Of a stretch of DNA of 36,644 nucleotides, positions 1 through 8,524 are shown piece by piece. Numbering within the stretch: position 1 is the stretch's first letter; every line of letters begins with the position of its first letter. Both the position numbers and the translations under genes were made by a program. The notes under the pieces are model-generated. The model made no database searches, was not told the origin of the DNA, and was given only the letters and a program-made list of their open reading frames with translations. Origin of the DNA: Streptomyces triticisoli (GTDB taxonomy: Bacteria; Actinomycetota; Actinomycetes; Streptomycetales; Streptomycetaceae); contig NZ_QFDQ01000099.1 in the NCBI RefSeq assembly GCF_003270085.1, positions 1-36,644 on the forward strand, read 5' to 3'.

Positions 1-635
1 GGTATGCCCCCGGGCGCGTTCCGGCCCGGCGTCCCACGCCCGGGCCTCGCCGGCGTGCCGGGGAGGCGGGCCGCGGCCCACGCGCCCCCGTTGGCGGACG
101 CCGCGTCGTCCGCGAAACCCTGACCACCCGACGACGCCCCACGACCAGCCGCGGGCGAAGTACCCGAAGGCCCCACCGAATCCGCAGACGCCCCACGCCC
201 TTTCGGCGACACACCCGGGAAACGGGACGGGACCCGCCCGCCCCCGTCGGCGAACGCGGCACCCTCCGCAACACCCTGACCACCCGATGCCCCACCCCGA
301 CCGGGTGTCGACGACGTCTCCGAAGACCGGGCCGACACCCGTCCCCCGCCGTCCGCGGACGTCTCACGCCCGGCCGCCGGTGGTCTGTCCGGGAAGCGGG
401 CCGTGGCCTGGGGCGGGGGCGTGCGGCGGAAGTCCGGGAAGTGGGGGCGGGTGGCGTCGCTGCGGGGTGACGGAAGGGCCGTGTCGCGTCCCGTGACGCG
501 GGAGCCCGCCGCCGGTGCGCCGGGGGGCACCGCGCTCCGCTCGGCGTCCCGCTCGGCCGCTCCGCCGTCGGAGTCGCCCCCCGCGGGCCGCCTCGGCCCT
601 GGGGGGACGGGGGCGTGGCGCGCTTCCGTGCTCAT
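1..635 (-). CDS. Partial repeat-bearing Pro/Gly/Ala-rich protein (N-terminal part)
   Basis: An open minus-strand frame begins at an ATG (635-633) and runs without a stop to the window edge, giving 211 residues. A G-rich stretch lies just upstream of the ATG as a possible ribosome site, and third positions are almost all G or C. The first residues are MSTEARHAPVPPG. The visible part has no recognisable domain and looks disordered, rich in Pro, Gly, Ala, Arg and Ser. Residues about 116-141 (SGGQGVAEGAAFADGGGR) recur 52 residues later (SGGQGFADDAASANGGA), an in-frame 156-bp repeat. Such a stretch could be a linker or a cytoplasmic head ahead of a folded domain outside the window. It is read divergently from the PLP enzyme gene. 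Competing frames on both strands lack the repeat logic. I do not recognise the family. Confidence 0.5.
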   Translation of the reverse strand, partial: MSTEARHAPVPPGPRRPAGGDSDGGAAERDAERSAVPPGAPAAGSRVTGRDTALPSPRSDATRPHFPDFRRTPPPQATARFPDRPPAAGRETSADGGGRVSARSSETSSTPGRGGASGGQGVAEGAAFADGGGRVPSRFPGVSPKGRGASADSVGPSGTSPAAGRGASSGGQGFADDAASANGGAWAAARLPGTPARPGRGTPGRNAPGGI

Positions 636-913
636 GCACCCCCCGTTTCCTCGTGCCCGGGCCGTTCCCCCCGGGCGCGGCCGTCCTCGTTGCCCCGCCC
701 GGTGCGGACTCGTCGTCACCGGGCACGCATACCCGTACGGGCGAACCGCCATCCCGGCTCAACTCCGCGACCGGGATCACTGGGCGTCTCCGCCGTACGT
801 GCGCGTCACTCTACGGGTTGCTCCCCCCTGAGCGGGAACCAGTCCACAAGCCCGGGGCATCTGCCCGGAACGTCCCCCTACCCTGCGGTAATCCCGTCTG
901 GCAGGCTTCGTTC

Positions 914-2116
914 ATGACTGCGCGCGCCGCCGACCGGGCCCGTTACGACCGGGCCACCGCCCATCTGGACGCCCCCGTCGCGATCGTGGACCTGGACGCG
1001 TTCGACGCCAACGCGGACGATCTCGTCCGCCGGGCCGGCGGCAAACCGGTCCGGGTCGCCAGCAAGTCCGTGCGCTGCCGGGCCCTACTGGAACGCGCCC
1101 TCGCGAAGGACGGCTTCGCGGGCCTCATGTCCTTCACCCTCGCCGAGTCCCTGTGGCTGGCTCGCTCCGGCTTCGACGACGTCCTGCTCGCCTATCCGTC
1201 CGCCGACCGCGCCGGCTACGCCGAACTCGCCGCCGACCCCAAGCTCGCCCGCGCCGTCACGGTGATGGTCGACGACCCGGCGCAGCTCGACCTCATCGAC
1301 GCCTCGCGCGAGGGCGGACGCGAAGTCGTCCGGGTCTGCCTGGAGTTGGACACCTCGCTGAAGCTGCTCGGCGGAAGAGTGCGCATCGGTGCCCACCGCT
1401 CCCCGCTGCACTCCCCCGCTCAGGTCGCCGACATGGCCCGTACGGTGGCCCGGCGGCCGGGGTTCGAGCTCGTGGGAATCATGGCGTACGAGGGTCATGT
1501 CGCGGGCGTGGGCGACGCGGTCGCCGGGCGGCCCCTGCGCTCGCGCGCGATCCGGCTGATGCAGGCCGCCGCGCGCCGGGAGCTGGCCGAGCGGCGGGCG
1601 GCGGTGGTGCGCGCGGTGCGGGCCGTGGCACCGGGGCTGGAGTTCGTCAACGGCGGCGGCACGGGCAGCGTGCAGCACACCGCGGCGGAGGACGCGGTCA
1701 CCGAGGTCGCCGCGGGATCCGGGCTGTACGTCCCGCGGCTCTTCGACAACTACACGTCCTTCCGCGGCCGTCCGGCGGCCCTGTTCGCCCAGCCCGTCGT
1801 GCGGCGCCCCGGCGTCGGGATCGTGACGGTCCTCGGCGGCGGCTACCCGGCCTCCGGCGCGGCCGGCCCGGACCGGCTGCCGATGCCGTACCTGCCCGAG
1901 GGGCTGCGCTACGACCCCCAGGAGGGCCCCGGCGAGGTGCAGACCCCGCTGCTCGGCTCGCCCGCCGACGATCTGCTGATCGGCGACAAGGTGTGGTTCC
2001 GGCACGCGAAGGCCGGGGAATTGTGCGAGCGGTTCGACGCCCTGCACCTGGTCGAGGGCGACCGGGTGACCGCGACCGTACCGACGTACCGGGGTGAGGG
2101 ACACACCTTCCTGTAG
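914..2116 (+). CDS. Alanine racemase/D-threonine aldolase-fold PLP enzyme (amino acid deaminase/aldolase)
   Basis: A 400-residue fold-type III PLP enzyme. The N-terminal TIM-barrel domain (about residues 15-290) has the PLP lysine region VASKS, with Lys51 as the expected Schiff-base residue, and a Gly-rich phosphate-binding segment (FVNGGGTGS). The C-terminal beta domain (about 300-400) carries WFRHAKAGE with His364, the region that binds metal in D-threonine aldolases and eukaryotic-type D-serine dehydratases, although the usual HxC pair is not evident. The reaction is probably aldol cleavage or deamination of a D-amino acid; the substrate cannot be read from sequence. I chose ATG 914, preceded by GGCAGG, because the in-frame extension to 515 is Arg/Pro-rich and unlike the family. 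The hydrolase gene follows 64 nt later on the same strand, so the two may form an amino-acid catabolic unit. Confidence 0.85.
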   Translation: MTARAADRARYDRATAHLDAPVAIVDLDAFDANADDLVRRAGGKPVRVASKSVRCRALLERALAKDGFAGLMSFTLAESLWLARSGFDDVLLAYPSADRAGYAELAADPKLARAVTVMVDDPAQLDLIDASREGGREVVRVCLELDTSLKLLGGRVRIGAHRSPLHSPAQVADMARTVARRPGFELVGIMAYEGHVAGVGDAVAGRPLRSRAIRLMQAAARRELAERRAAVVRAVRAVAPGLEFVNGGGTGSVQHTAAEDAVTEVAAGSGLYVPRLFDNYTSFRGRPAALFAQPVVRRPGVGIVTVLGGGYPASGAAGPDRLPMPYLPEGLRYDPQEGPGEVQTPLLGSPADDLLIGDKVWFRHAKAGELCERFDALHLVEGDRVTATVPTYRGEGHTFL

Positions 2117-2180
2117 CCCACCCCGGATCAACCCGGGCCGTGGACAGGGGTGCAGACCATCGCATGCGAAGGAGGGCCGT

Positions 2181-2894
2181 GTGACGGGACGACCGCTCAT
2201 CGGGATCAGTACGTACCTGGAGCCAGGGACGCGCTGGGGGGTGTGGGAGCTGGAGTCGGCGCTGCTGCCGGTGGGCTATCCACGGCTGGTGCAGCGGGCG
2301 GGCGGGCTCGCCGCGATGCTGCCGCCGGACGAGCCGGAGCGGGCGGCGGCGGCCGTGGCCCGGCTCGACGGGCTGGTGATCGCGGGCGGCCCGGACGTCG
2401 AGCCGGTGCGCTACGGCGCGGAGCCGGATCCGCGTACGGGGCCGCCGTGCCGGGCCCGGGACACCTGGGAACTGGCCCTGATCGAGGCCGCCCTGGCCGC
2501 ACGCCTCCCGCTGCTCGGCATCTGCCGCGGCATGCAACTGCTGAACGTCGCCCTGGGCGGCACCCTGCTCCAGCACCTCGACGGACACGCCCAGGTGGTC
2601 GGCGTCTTCGGCGCGCACGCGGTCAAGCCGGTCCCCGGCACTCGTTACGCCGCGGCCGTACCGGAGGAGGCGTCCGTCCCGACCTACCACCACCAGGCCG
2701 TCGACCGGCTCGGTGAGGGCCTGGTCGCGTCGGCGTACGCGGCGGACGGCACGGTGGAGGCCGTGGAACTGCCCGAGGGCTGGGTGCTGGGCGTGCAGTG
2801 GCATCCGGAGATGGGCGAGGACGTACGGGTCATGCGGGAGTTGGTGCGGGCAGCGGCCGGCCCTTCCGGTACGGCCGGCTCCTCCCGCACGTAG
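2181..2894 (+). CDS. Gamma-glutamyl-gamma-aminobutyrate hydrolase family protein (class I GATase-like, C26)
   Basis: A 237-residue single-domain class I glutamine-amidotransferase-like hydrolase. The nucleophile elbow GICRGMQLLN places Cys115, and QWHPE places His208 and Glu210, a complete Cys-His-Glu triad. The family (PuuD-like) hydrolyses gamma-glutamyl amides such as gamma-glutamyl-GABA in polyamine catabolism; the exact substrate here is unknown. The start is GTG 2181 because AAGGAGG (2169-2175) sits at ideal spacing; the longer in-frame ORF from 2094 has no such site and a non-family N-terminus. It lies downstream of the PLP enzyme on the same strand, possibly co-transcribed, and converges with the LysR gene 54 bp beyond. 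Confidence 0.88.
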   Translation: MTGRPLIGISTYLEPGTRWGVWELESALLPVGYPRLVQRAGGLAAMLPPDEPERAAAAVARLDGLVIAGGPDVEPVRYGAEPDPRTGPPCRARDTWELALIEAALAARLPLLGICRGMQLLNVALGGTLLQHLDGHAQVVGVFGAHAVKPVPGTRYAAAVPEEASVPTYHHQAVDRLGEGLVASAYAADGTVEAVELPEGWVLGVQWHPEMGEDVRVMRELVRAAAGPSGTAGSSRT

Positions 2895-2948
2895 GACTCC
2901 TGCCCCGGAGCTCCTGCCCCGGCCGGGTCCCGGCCTCGGCTCCTTGCC

Positions 2949-3908
2949 TCAGCTCTTTCCCGACCGGGTCAGGGACAGCAGCTCGCGGGCCGGGCCCACC
3001 GGGCGGTGGCCGGCCGGCCAGACCGCCCGCAGATCGCGCCCGAGGGCGACGCCGTCCACCGGGACGGTGACCAGCCGGCGCAGGGACAGTTCCTCGCCGA
3101 CGGCGAGTTCGCTGAGCACCGCCGGCCCGGCTCCGCTGACCGCGGAGGCCTTCACCGCCGTGGTGGAGGAGAGCTCGATCAGCGGGCGCGCGAGGCCGCC
3201 CAGCGCCGCGTCCAGGACCTGCCGGGTGCCGGAGCCCTTCTCCCGCAGGATCAGCGGGGTCGCGGCCAGTTCCTCCGCCGCCAGGGGACGCCGGCGGCGG
3301 GCCCACGGGTGGGCCGGGGCCGTCACCACGATCAGGTGGTCGTGGCCGATCACCACGGAGTCCAGTCCGGACGGCACGGACAGCCCCTCCACGAAACCGA
3401 GGTCCGCCTCGTCCGCCAGCAGCCGCTCGGCCACCACCGCGGAGTTCCCGGCGAGCAGCGACACCGCCGTGTCCGGCCGTCGCGCGCGCAGCGCGATCAG
3501 CCACCCGGGCAGCAGGTACTCCGCGATCGTCATGCTGGCCGCCACCCGCAGCCGCGAGTCCCGCCGGTCGCGCAGCGCCTGCGCGCCCGCGTCGAAGGCC
3601 TCCGCCGCCTCCACGATCCGCCGCGCCCAGTCGGTGACCAGGGCTCCGGCGTCCGTCAGCCGCGACCCGCGCGGCGAACGGTCCACCAGCGCCACGCCCA
3701 GCTGCCGTTCCATGGAACGGATCCGGCTGCTGGCCGCCGGCTGGGTGATGCCCAGCTCCCGCGCCGCCCCGCCGAGACTCCCGAGCCGTGCGACCCCCAG
3801 CAGCAGTTCCAGCGCGCCCAGGTCCGGCACCCGGTGCGCGAGCGAGGCCCCCGGCGGCCGTCCCGCTCCGGCCTCGCCGCTGCCTCGGTTCGCCTCGGGC
3901 CTTGTCAT
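2949..3908 (-). CDS. LysR family transcriptional regulator
   Basis: A 319-residue LysR-type regulator. The winged helix-turn-helix is at about residues 28-90 (LGSLGGAARELGITQPAASS), followed by an effector-binding domain at about 115-310 with the usual two-lobed pattern, including EKGSGTRQVLDAAL. These proteins bind T-N11-A palindromes as tetramers and usually control a divergent gene. The ATG at 3908 lies inside a perfect inverted repeat, so the real start may be the GTG at 3830 (293 residues), just before the HTH. Neither start has a clear ribosome site. The divergent partner such regulators normally have (a YeiH or other transporter) is absent; the next gene is a minus-strand BtuF-like gene. 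Confidence 0.87.
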   Translation of the reverse strand: MTRPEANRGSGEAGAGRPPGASLAHRVPDLGALELLLGVARLGSLGGAARELGITQPAASSRIRSMERQLGVALVDRSPRGSRLTDAGALVTDWARRIVEAAEAFDAGAQALRDRRDSRLRVAASMTIAEYLLPGWLIALRARRPDTAVSLLAGNSAVVAERLLADEADLGFVEGLSVPSGLDSVVIGHDHLIVVTAPAHPWARRRRPLAAEELAATPLILREKGSGTRQVLDAALGGLARPLIELSSTTAVKASAVSGAGPAVLSELAVGEELSLRRLVTVPVDGVALGRDLRAVWPAGHRPVGPARELLSLTRSGKS

Positions 3909-3924
3909 AAACCCAGTTTATGAC
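3904..3924. promoter_or_regulatory. Perfect palindromic operator at the LysR gene start
   Basis: Arms GTCATAAAC (3904-3912) and GTTTATGAC (3916-3924) are perfect complements around CCA. The site is strikingly AT-rich for this genome and contains the T-N11-A geometry used by LysR proteins. It overlaps the annotated ATG of the LysR gene, which suits autoregulation and a downstream GTG start. Confidence 0.7.
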
Positions 3925-4011
3925 TCGGGAGACGCAGACCCCTGGTGGGGCCCCGGGCTCCGGAAAACCCGGAGTCCCGGTCGCCGCCGACGGCGGCAGC
4001 GCGCGGGATGG

Positions 4012-4731
4012 TCAGCGGCGCGCTGCTCGCAGCGCCTCGCCCAGCACCCGCGGAGCCTGCGCCAGCGACGGCCCGTACCACGTCAGGTGCCGTCCGCCGA
4101 CCAGGGCGCAGGGCAGTCCGGGGAAGGCCTCGGGACCGTCGTCGGCGGTGAAGCGGTACGGCTCGTCCGGCAGGACTACCACGTCCGGGACCGCCGCCCG
4201 CAGCTCCTGGAGCGGGATGCGCGGGTAGCGGTCGGCGTGGTGGGCGTAGAGGTGGTCGACGCCCAGGCGGGCCAGGACGTCACCGGCGAAGGTGTCCCGG
4301 CCCAGCACCATCCAGGGCCGCCGCCAGACCGGTACGACGGCGGTCGTACGGCGCCGGGGCACGGGCAGGGCCGACCAGGCCGCCTCGGCCTCGTCCAGCC
4401 ACCGGGGCCGGCGCACCGCGCCGCAGGCGTGCAGCACCCGCGCCAGTTCCTCCAGGGCCTGCGGCAGGTCGCGGACCTCGGTCACCAGCACCTCGAGACC
4501 GGCCGCGCGCAGGGCGTCGAGGTCGGGGGCGCGGTTCTCCTCCTCGTTGGCGATCACCAGGTCGGGGGCGAGGGCGATGATCCGCTCGACCTCGGGGTTC
4601 TTGGTGCCGCCGACGCGGGTGACGTCGAGGTCCGCCGGATGGCTGCACCAGTCGGTGGCGCCGACCAGGACGCCGGGCAGGGACACCGCGACCGCCTCGG
4701 TGAGCGAGGGCACCAGGGAGACGACCCGCAT
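4012..4731 (-). CDS. Cytosolic helical-backbone metal receptor (BtuF-like) protein
   Basis: A 239-residue protein with the fold of type III periplasmic binding proteins for cobalamin and siderophores. The N-terminus MRVVSLVPSLTEAV is the first beta strand of the family, and VERIIALAPDLVIANEEEN is the central conserved segment. There is no signal peptide, lipobox or adjacent permease or ATPase, so it probably binds its ligand inside the cell. The ligand could be a corrinoid or another metal compound; sequence alone does not decide. Its ATG overlaps the stop of the XRE-cupin gene by one base (TGATG), so it should be translationally coupled to that regulator. Confidence 0.8.
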   Translation of the reverse strand: MRVVSLVPSLTEAVAVSLPGVLVGATDWCSHPADLDVTRVGGTKNPEVERIIALAPDLVIANEEENRAPDLDALRAAGLEVLVTEVRDLPQALEELARVLHACGAVRRPRWLDEAEAAWSALPVPRRRTTAVVPVWRRPWMVLGRDTFAGDVLARLGVDHLYAHHADRYPRIPLQELRAAVPDVVVLPDEPYRFTADDGPEAFPGLPCALVGGRHLTWYGPSLAQAPRVLGEALRAARR

Positions 4732-5297
4732 CAGCGCGCCCGGTCCTGCACCGCTTCGATGTGCTCCGCGACCGCGACCACGATCAGCCGGGTGTCGGGC
4801 ACGGTCGCCCGCCAGCGGTGGCGGACCCCGCCGGTGAGGTACATGGTGTCGCCGCGCACCAGCCGGTAGGCGCGGCCCTCGGCCTCGACCTCCACCGCTC
4901 CGTCGGCGACGTACATCAACTCGTCGTTGCGGTGCTGGAACTCGCGTCCGGTGTCGTGGTCGCCGGTGAACTCCGAGGCGTGCAGCTGGTGGTGGCCGCG
5001 TACCAGGGAACGCATCCGGGGCTCGGGCTCCAGCTCGGTGGCCTCGGCGCGTACGACGTCGACGCTGCACGCCGGGTCGGCCGCCGCGAGCAGTTCCACG
5101 GCGGTGGTGCGCAGCGCGTCGGCGACCTTCTCCAGGGAGCTGGTGCTGGGGCGGGCCCGGTCGTTCTCGATCTGGCTCAGGAAGGGCACCGACAGGCCGC
5201 TGCGGTCGGCCACGACGGCAAGGGTGAGGCCCAGCGCGCGGCGCCGCCGCCGTACGGCCGCGCCCACTCGAAGAGGCTGTTCTTTGTGGTCGCCCAT
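4731..5297 (-). CDS. XRE family regulator with C-terminal cupin domain
   Basis: A 188-residue regulator. Residues about 10-65 form an XRE helix-turn-helix (ALGLTLAVVADRSGLSVPFLSQIE), and residues about 110-180 form a cupin sensor domain (RNDELMYVADGAVEVEAEG...LTGGVRHRW). Such proteins sense a small ligand through the cupin and repress metabolic genes. The start is ATG 5297, about 11 nt after GAAGGAGG; the upstream in-frame extension to 5372 is Arg/Ala-rich and unlike the family. The BtuF-like gene overlaps its stop, so the cupin may sense the same ligand. Upstream, a minus-strand -10 TAGGGT (5399-5394) is followed by an ACTCCT/AGGAGT inverted repeat (5371-5386) that could be its operator. Confidence 0.85.
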   Translation of the reverse strand: MGDHKEQPLRVGAAVRRRRRALGLTLAVVADRSGLSVPFLSQIENDRARPSTSSLEKVADALRTTAVELLAAADPACSVDVVRAEATELEPEPRMRSLVRGHHQLHASEFTGDHDTGREFQHRNDELMYVADGAVEVEAEGRAYRLVRGDTMYLTGGVRHRWRATVPDTRLIVVAVAEHIEAVQDRAR

Positions 5298-5370
5298 CGC
5301 TCCGGCTCCCTCCTTCGCTCGTCGGTCCGCTGCTCGTGGGGCCGCTGCCCGTGGGCCCGGTCGCGGGCGC

Positions 5371-5386
5371 ACTCCTTTTGAGGAGT
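5371..5386. promoter_or_regulatory. Inverted repeat after the candidate XRE-cupin promoter
   Basis: ACTCCT and AGGAGT flank a 4-nt loop, just downstream (minus strand) of a TAGGGT hexamer at 5399-5394. The position near +1 suits a self-repression operator. The AGGAG arm could instead be a chance Shine-Dalgarno-like sequence. Confidence 0.35.
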
Positions 5387-5515
5387 TCTCTGCACCCTAC
5401 GCATGTTCGGCAAACAGTTTCATACGGCCGTCACGTCCTTGTAAGGATCGCGCGGAGCCGAGGGGTACGGGGATGACTCCGTGCGGTTGGCCGGATTCCG
5501 ACTGTGCGCACGGGT

Positions 5516-5563
5516 GAGGGGCGGGCCCTGCCCCACGTGGGTGTGAGGAAAGGCCCGCCCCTC
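5516..5563. terminator. Nested hairpin terminator of the betaine transporter operon
   Basis: GAGGGGCGGGCC (5516-5527) pairs perfectly with GGCCCGCCCCTC (5552-5563), and the loop holds a second palindrome CCCACGTGGG (5532-5541). It lies 26 nt past the stop of the permease-binding protein gene on the minus strand. There is no T-tract, which is common in Streptomyces. Confidence 0.7.
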
Positions 5564-5589
5564 GGACGGTGTCCTCGTCCCGTCCGGGA

Positions 5590-7443
5590 CTACTCGGCGT
5601 CCAGGACGCTCCTGCCGTCGGCCGACTTCGCGGAGGAGCCGGACGGTATCGGGGCGAGCTTGTCGACGACGTCCGGGTTGTCCTTCAGCCAGACGCGCAC
5701 GGCGTCCTGCTGCCGGCCCTTGCCGGCCTTGTTGATCTCGGACTCGAGGCTGGTGAGCTGCTTCTCGCTCAGCTTGAAGTTCTTCAGCCAGCCGCCGACG
5801 ACCGGGTCGTCGTGGGAGAAGCCCTTGCGGGCCAGCGTGTGCACGCCGTCGCCGGCGCCCCAGGCGTCCTTGGGGTCCTTCAGCTTCTTCAGGTCGTAGT
5901 CGCTGTACGCCCAGTGCGGCGACCAGAGCGTGACGACGATGGGTTCCTTCTTGCCGTAGGCACGCTTGAGCTCGGCCAGCATCGCGGGCGTGGAGCTGTC
6001 GACGACCTTGTACTCCTTGTCCAGGCCGTACTCCTTGAGGACCTTGCTCTTGAGCAGGCCCATCATTCCGGCGCTGGACTCGATGCCGGTGACCTTCCCG
6101 CCGAAGGCGGACGCCTTGCCCTTGAGGTCCTCCAGGGAGTCGACGTCCTTCATGTACGAGGGGACGGACAGCTCCAGGGAGGTCGGGCCGTACCAGGAGC
6201 CGAGGTCCTCGAGCCGCTCGCCGTACTTCTTCCAGTACTGCTCGTGGGTGACCGGCAGCCAGGCGTCGGTCTGGAAGTCGACGCTGCCCTGGGCGAGCGC
6301 GGTGTAGAGGGGGCCCGCGTCGAACTGCCGGGCCTCGACCTTGTAGCCGCGCTGTTCGAGGACCTCCTTCCACAGGTAGGTGGAGGCGACGCCCTCGTCC
6401 CACGGGATGTACCCGATGGTGATCTTCCTGCCCTTGCCGATGTCGCCGCCGTCGGAGGCGGTGGTCGCGCTGTCCCCGTTGCCGCCGAAGATGCCCATGC
6501 CACCCGCGACGAGGGCGAGGATCACCACGCCGACGACGGCGATCTGCGGCTGCGGCCGGTAGGACCAGATCTTCAGGCCCTTGGCGGCCCGCGCCCTGGC
6601 GGCGGCGCGCCGGCCGAGCGGGGAGACCTCGGTGCCCAGGGCGCTGGTCATGCGGTCCAGGTAGATCGCGAGGATCACGATGGCGACGCCGGACTCGGCG
6701 CCGAGGCCGATGTTGAGCTGGCCGATGGCCTCGTTGACGTCGCCGCCGAGGCCGCCGGTGCCGACCATGCCGGCGATCGCGGCCATGGACAGGCCGAGCA
6801 TGATCACCTGGTTGACGCCGGCCATGACCGTGGGCAGGGCCAGCGGCAGCTGGACGCGCAGCAGCGTGTTGCGGGGCGTGGTGCCGAACGCCTCGGCCGC
6901 CTCCACCAGTTCCTTGTCGACCTGGCGGATGCCCAGCTCGGTCATGCGCACACCGGGTGCGAGGGCGAAGATCAGGGTGGCGACGATGCCCGCGGAGGCG
7001 CCCGTGCCGAAGAACAGGATGGCCGGGATGAGGTAGACCATCGCCGGCAGCGTCTGCATGAAGTCCAGGACCGGCCGGACGAGGGCGCTGACCCGGTCGG
7101 AGCGGGCCGCCCAGATGCCGACCGGCACCGAGATCACCAGCGCGATGATCGTGGCGACCAGCACCAGCGACAGGGTGATCATCGCGTTGGACCACAGCCC
7201 CATCGAGTCGATGAAGGCGAATCCGGCGAAGGTGAGCACTCCGGCGAAGGAGCCGCGCAGCCACCAGGCGAGCACGGCGAAGATACCGGCGAGCAGCAGC
7301 GGCTGCGGCGCCTGGAGGACGGCGTTGATCCCGTCGTAGGAGCCGGTGAAGACGGACTTGCAGAAGTCGAAGAGCCAGGCCATGTGGCCGAGCAGCCAGT
7401 CGACCGTGGAGTTGACCCAGTCGCCGAGCGGGATCCTAGGCAC
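5590..7443 (-). CDS. Glycine betaine/proline ABC transporter, permease fused to substrate-binding domain
   Basis: A 617-residue fusion. Residues about 1-300 are an OpuAB/ProW-type permease with several membrane helices and the ATPase-contact EAA loop (VEAAEAFGTTPRNTLLRVQL). A linker with one more hydrophobic helix (VVGVVILALVAGG) leads to an OpuAC/ProX-type binding domain (about 345-605) on the outer face. Trp-rich patches (IPWDEG, DAWLPVTHEQYW, LWSPHWAY) match the aromatic cage that holds quaternary ammonium groups. The permease-binding protein fusion is known in OpuA-type systems. GTG 7443 overlaps the ATPase gene stop by 8 nt, so translation is coupled. The likely role is uptake of glycine betaine or related compatible solutes under osmotic stress. 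Confidence 0.9.
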   Translation of the reverse strand: MPRIPLGDWVNSTVDWLLGHMAWLFDFCKSVFTGSYDGINAVLQAPQPLLLAGIFAVLAWWLRGSFAGVLTFAGFAFIDSMGLWSNAMITLSLVLVATIIALVISVPVGIWAARSDRVSALVRPVLDFMQTLPAMVYLIPAILFFGTGASAGIVATLIFALAPGVRMTELGIRQVDKELVEAAEAFGTTPRNTLLRVQLPLALPTVMAGVNQVIMLGLSMAAIAGMVGTGGLGGDVNEAIGQLNIGLGAESGVAIVILAIYLDRMTSALGTEVSPLGRRAAARARAAKGLKIWSYRPQPQIAVVGVVILALVAGGMGIFGGNGDSATTASDGGDIGKGRKITIGYIPWDEGVASTYLWKEVLEQRGYKVEARQFDAGPLYTALAQGSVDFQTDAWLPVTHEQYWKKYGERLEDLGSWYGPTSLELSVPSYMKDVDSLEDLKGKASAFGGKVTGIESSAGMMGLLKSKVLKEYGLDKEYKVVDSSTPAMLAELKRAYGKKEPIVVTLWSPHWAYSDYDLKKLKDPKDAWGAGDGVHTLARKGFSHDDPVVGGWLKNFKLSEKQLTSLESEINKAGKGRQQDAVRVWLKDNPDVVDKLAPIPSGSSAKSADGRSVLDAE

Positions 7444-8524
7444 GGGCCACCTCCTTCTCGCCGCCCTTGTCCCGCGGCGCGTCGCAGCTCACCGGGGTGC
7501 TCTGCGCGTCGCCGAGGAAGCCGACGAGGCGCCGGCGCTGGACGACGCCGACGAGTTCCCGGCCCTCGTCCAGCACGGCGACCGGGTGGGGAACGCGGGC
7601 GCTGATCGCGCACAGCTCGGTGAACGGGGTGTGCGGGGTGACGGTGTCGCAGCCGCAGTCCGCCTCGTCGCCGCGCACCTCGCGGTCCATGACCGCCTCC
7701 GCGGTCAGTACCCGCGAGCGGTCGACGTCCTGGATGAAGGAGGCGACGTAGTCGTCGGCGGGGCGCAGCAGGATGTCCTCCGCGGTGCCGGTCTGCACGA
7801 TGCGGCCGTCGCGCATGACGGCGATCCGGTCGCCCAGGCGCATGGCCTCGTTGAGGTCGTGGGTGATGAAGACGATGGTCTTCTTCAGGGTCTTCTGCAG
7901 CTGGAGCAGCTGGTCCTGCATGTCGCGGCGGATCAGCGGGTCCAGGGCGCTGAAGGACTCGTCCATCAGCAGCAGGCCGGCGTCGGTGGCCAGGGCGCGG
8001 GCCAGGCCCACGCGCTGCTGCATGCCGCCGGACAGCTCGTCGGGCCAGGACTTCTCCCAGCCGGCCAGGCCGCACAGGGCGAGCGCCTCGTCGGCGCGGC
8101 GTTCGCGCTCGGCGCGGGGCACGCCCTGCACTTCCAGTCCGTAGGCGGCGTTCTCGCGGACGCTGCGGTGCGGGAAGAGCGCGAAGTGCTGGAAGACCAT
8201 GCTGATCTTCCTGGAGCGGACCTCGCGCAGTTCGCGGTCGCTGAGCGCGGTCAGGTCCTGGCCGTCGAAGCTGACGGTGCCGGCGGTCGGCTCGAGCAGA
8301 CCGTTCAGCATGCGCAGGAGCGTGGACTTGCCGGAGCCGGACAGGCCCATGACGACAAAGATCTGACCGGGCTCGACGGTGAAGGAGGCGTCGATCACGG
8401 CGGCGGTGGCGCCGTCGGCACGCAGGTCCTCACGGTCCGCGCCCTGCCGTAGTTTCTCCACTGCCTCGTCCGGTCGTCGGCCGAACACCTTGAACAGGTG
8501 CTGGGCCTGCAGTCTGGAAGACAC
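7436..8524 (-). CDS. Glycine betaine/proline ABC transporter ATP-binding protein
   Basis: A 362-residue ABC ATPase of the OpuAA/ProV type. Walker A is GLSGSGKS (60-67), the signature is LSGGMQQR (164-171), and Walker B is LLLMDE (184-189). The C-terminal part (about 270-345) is a CBS-domain region like that used in OpuA for ionic-strength sensing. The start is GTG 8524 because AGAGGT (8529-8534 on the complementary strand) sits 4-5 nt upstream; the in-frame extension to 8572 lacks such a site. It is the first gene of a two-gene operon with the fused permease. A Crp-type palindrome lies about 115 nt upstream. Confidence 0.92.
   Translation of the reverse strand: MSSRLQAQHLFKVFGRRPDEAVEKLRQGADREDLRADGATAAVIDASFTVEPGQIFVVMGLSGSGKSTLLRMLNGLLEPTAGTVSFDGQDLTALSDRELREVRSRKISMVFQHFALFPHRSVRENAAYGLEVQGVPRAERERRADEALALCGLAGWEKSWPDELSGGMQQRVGLARALATDAGLLLMDESFSALDPLIRRDMQDQLLQLQKTLKKTIVFITHDLNEAMRLGDRIAVMRDGRIVQTGTAEDILLRPADDYVASFIQDVDRSRVLTAEAVMDREVRGDEADCGCDTVTPHTPFTELCAISARVPHPVAVLDEGRELVGVVQRRRLVGFLGDAQSTPVSCDAPRDKGGEKEVARA

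Noticed and set aside
515..913. N-terminal extension of the PLP enzyme up to 515
   Set aside because: Arg/Pro-rich, absent from the family, and overlapping the repeat-bearing minus-strand frame; ATG 914 has a ribosome site.
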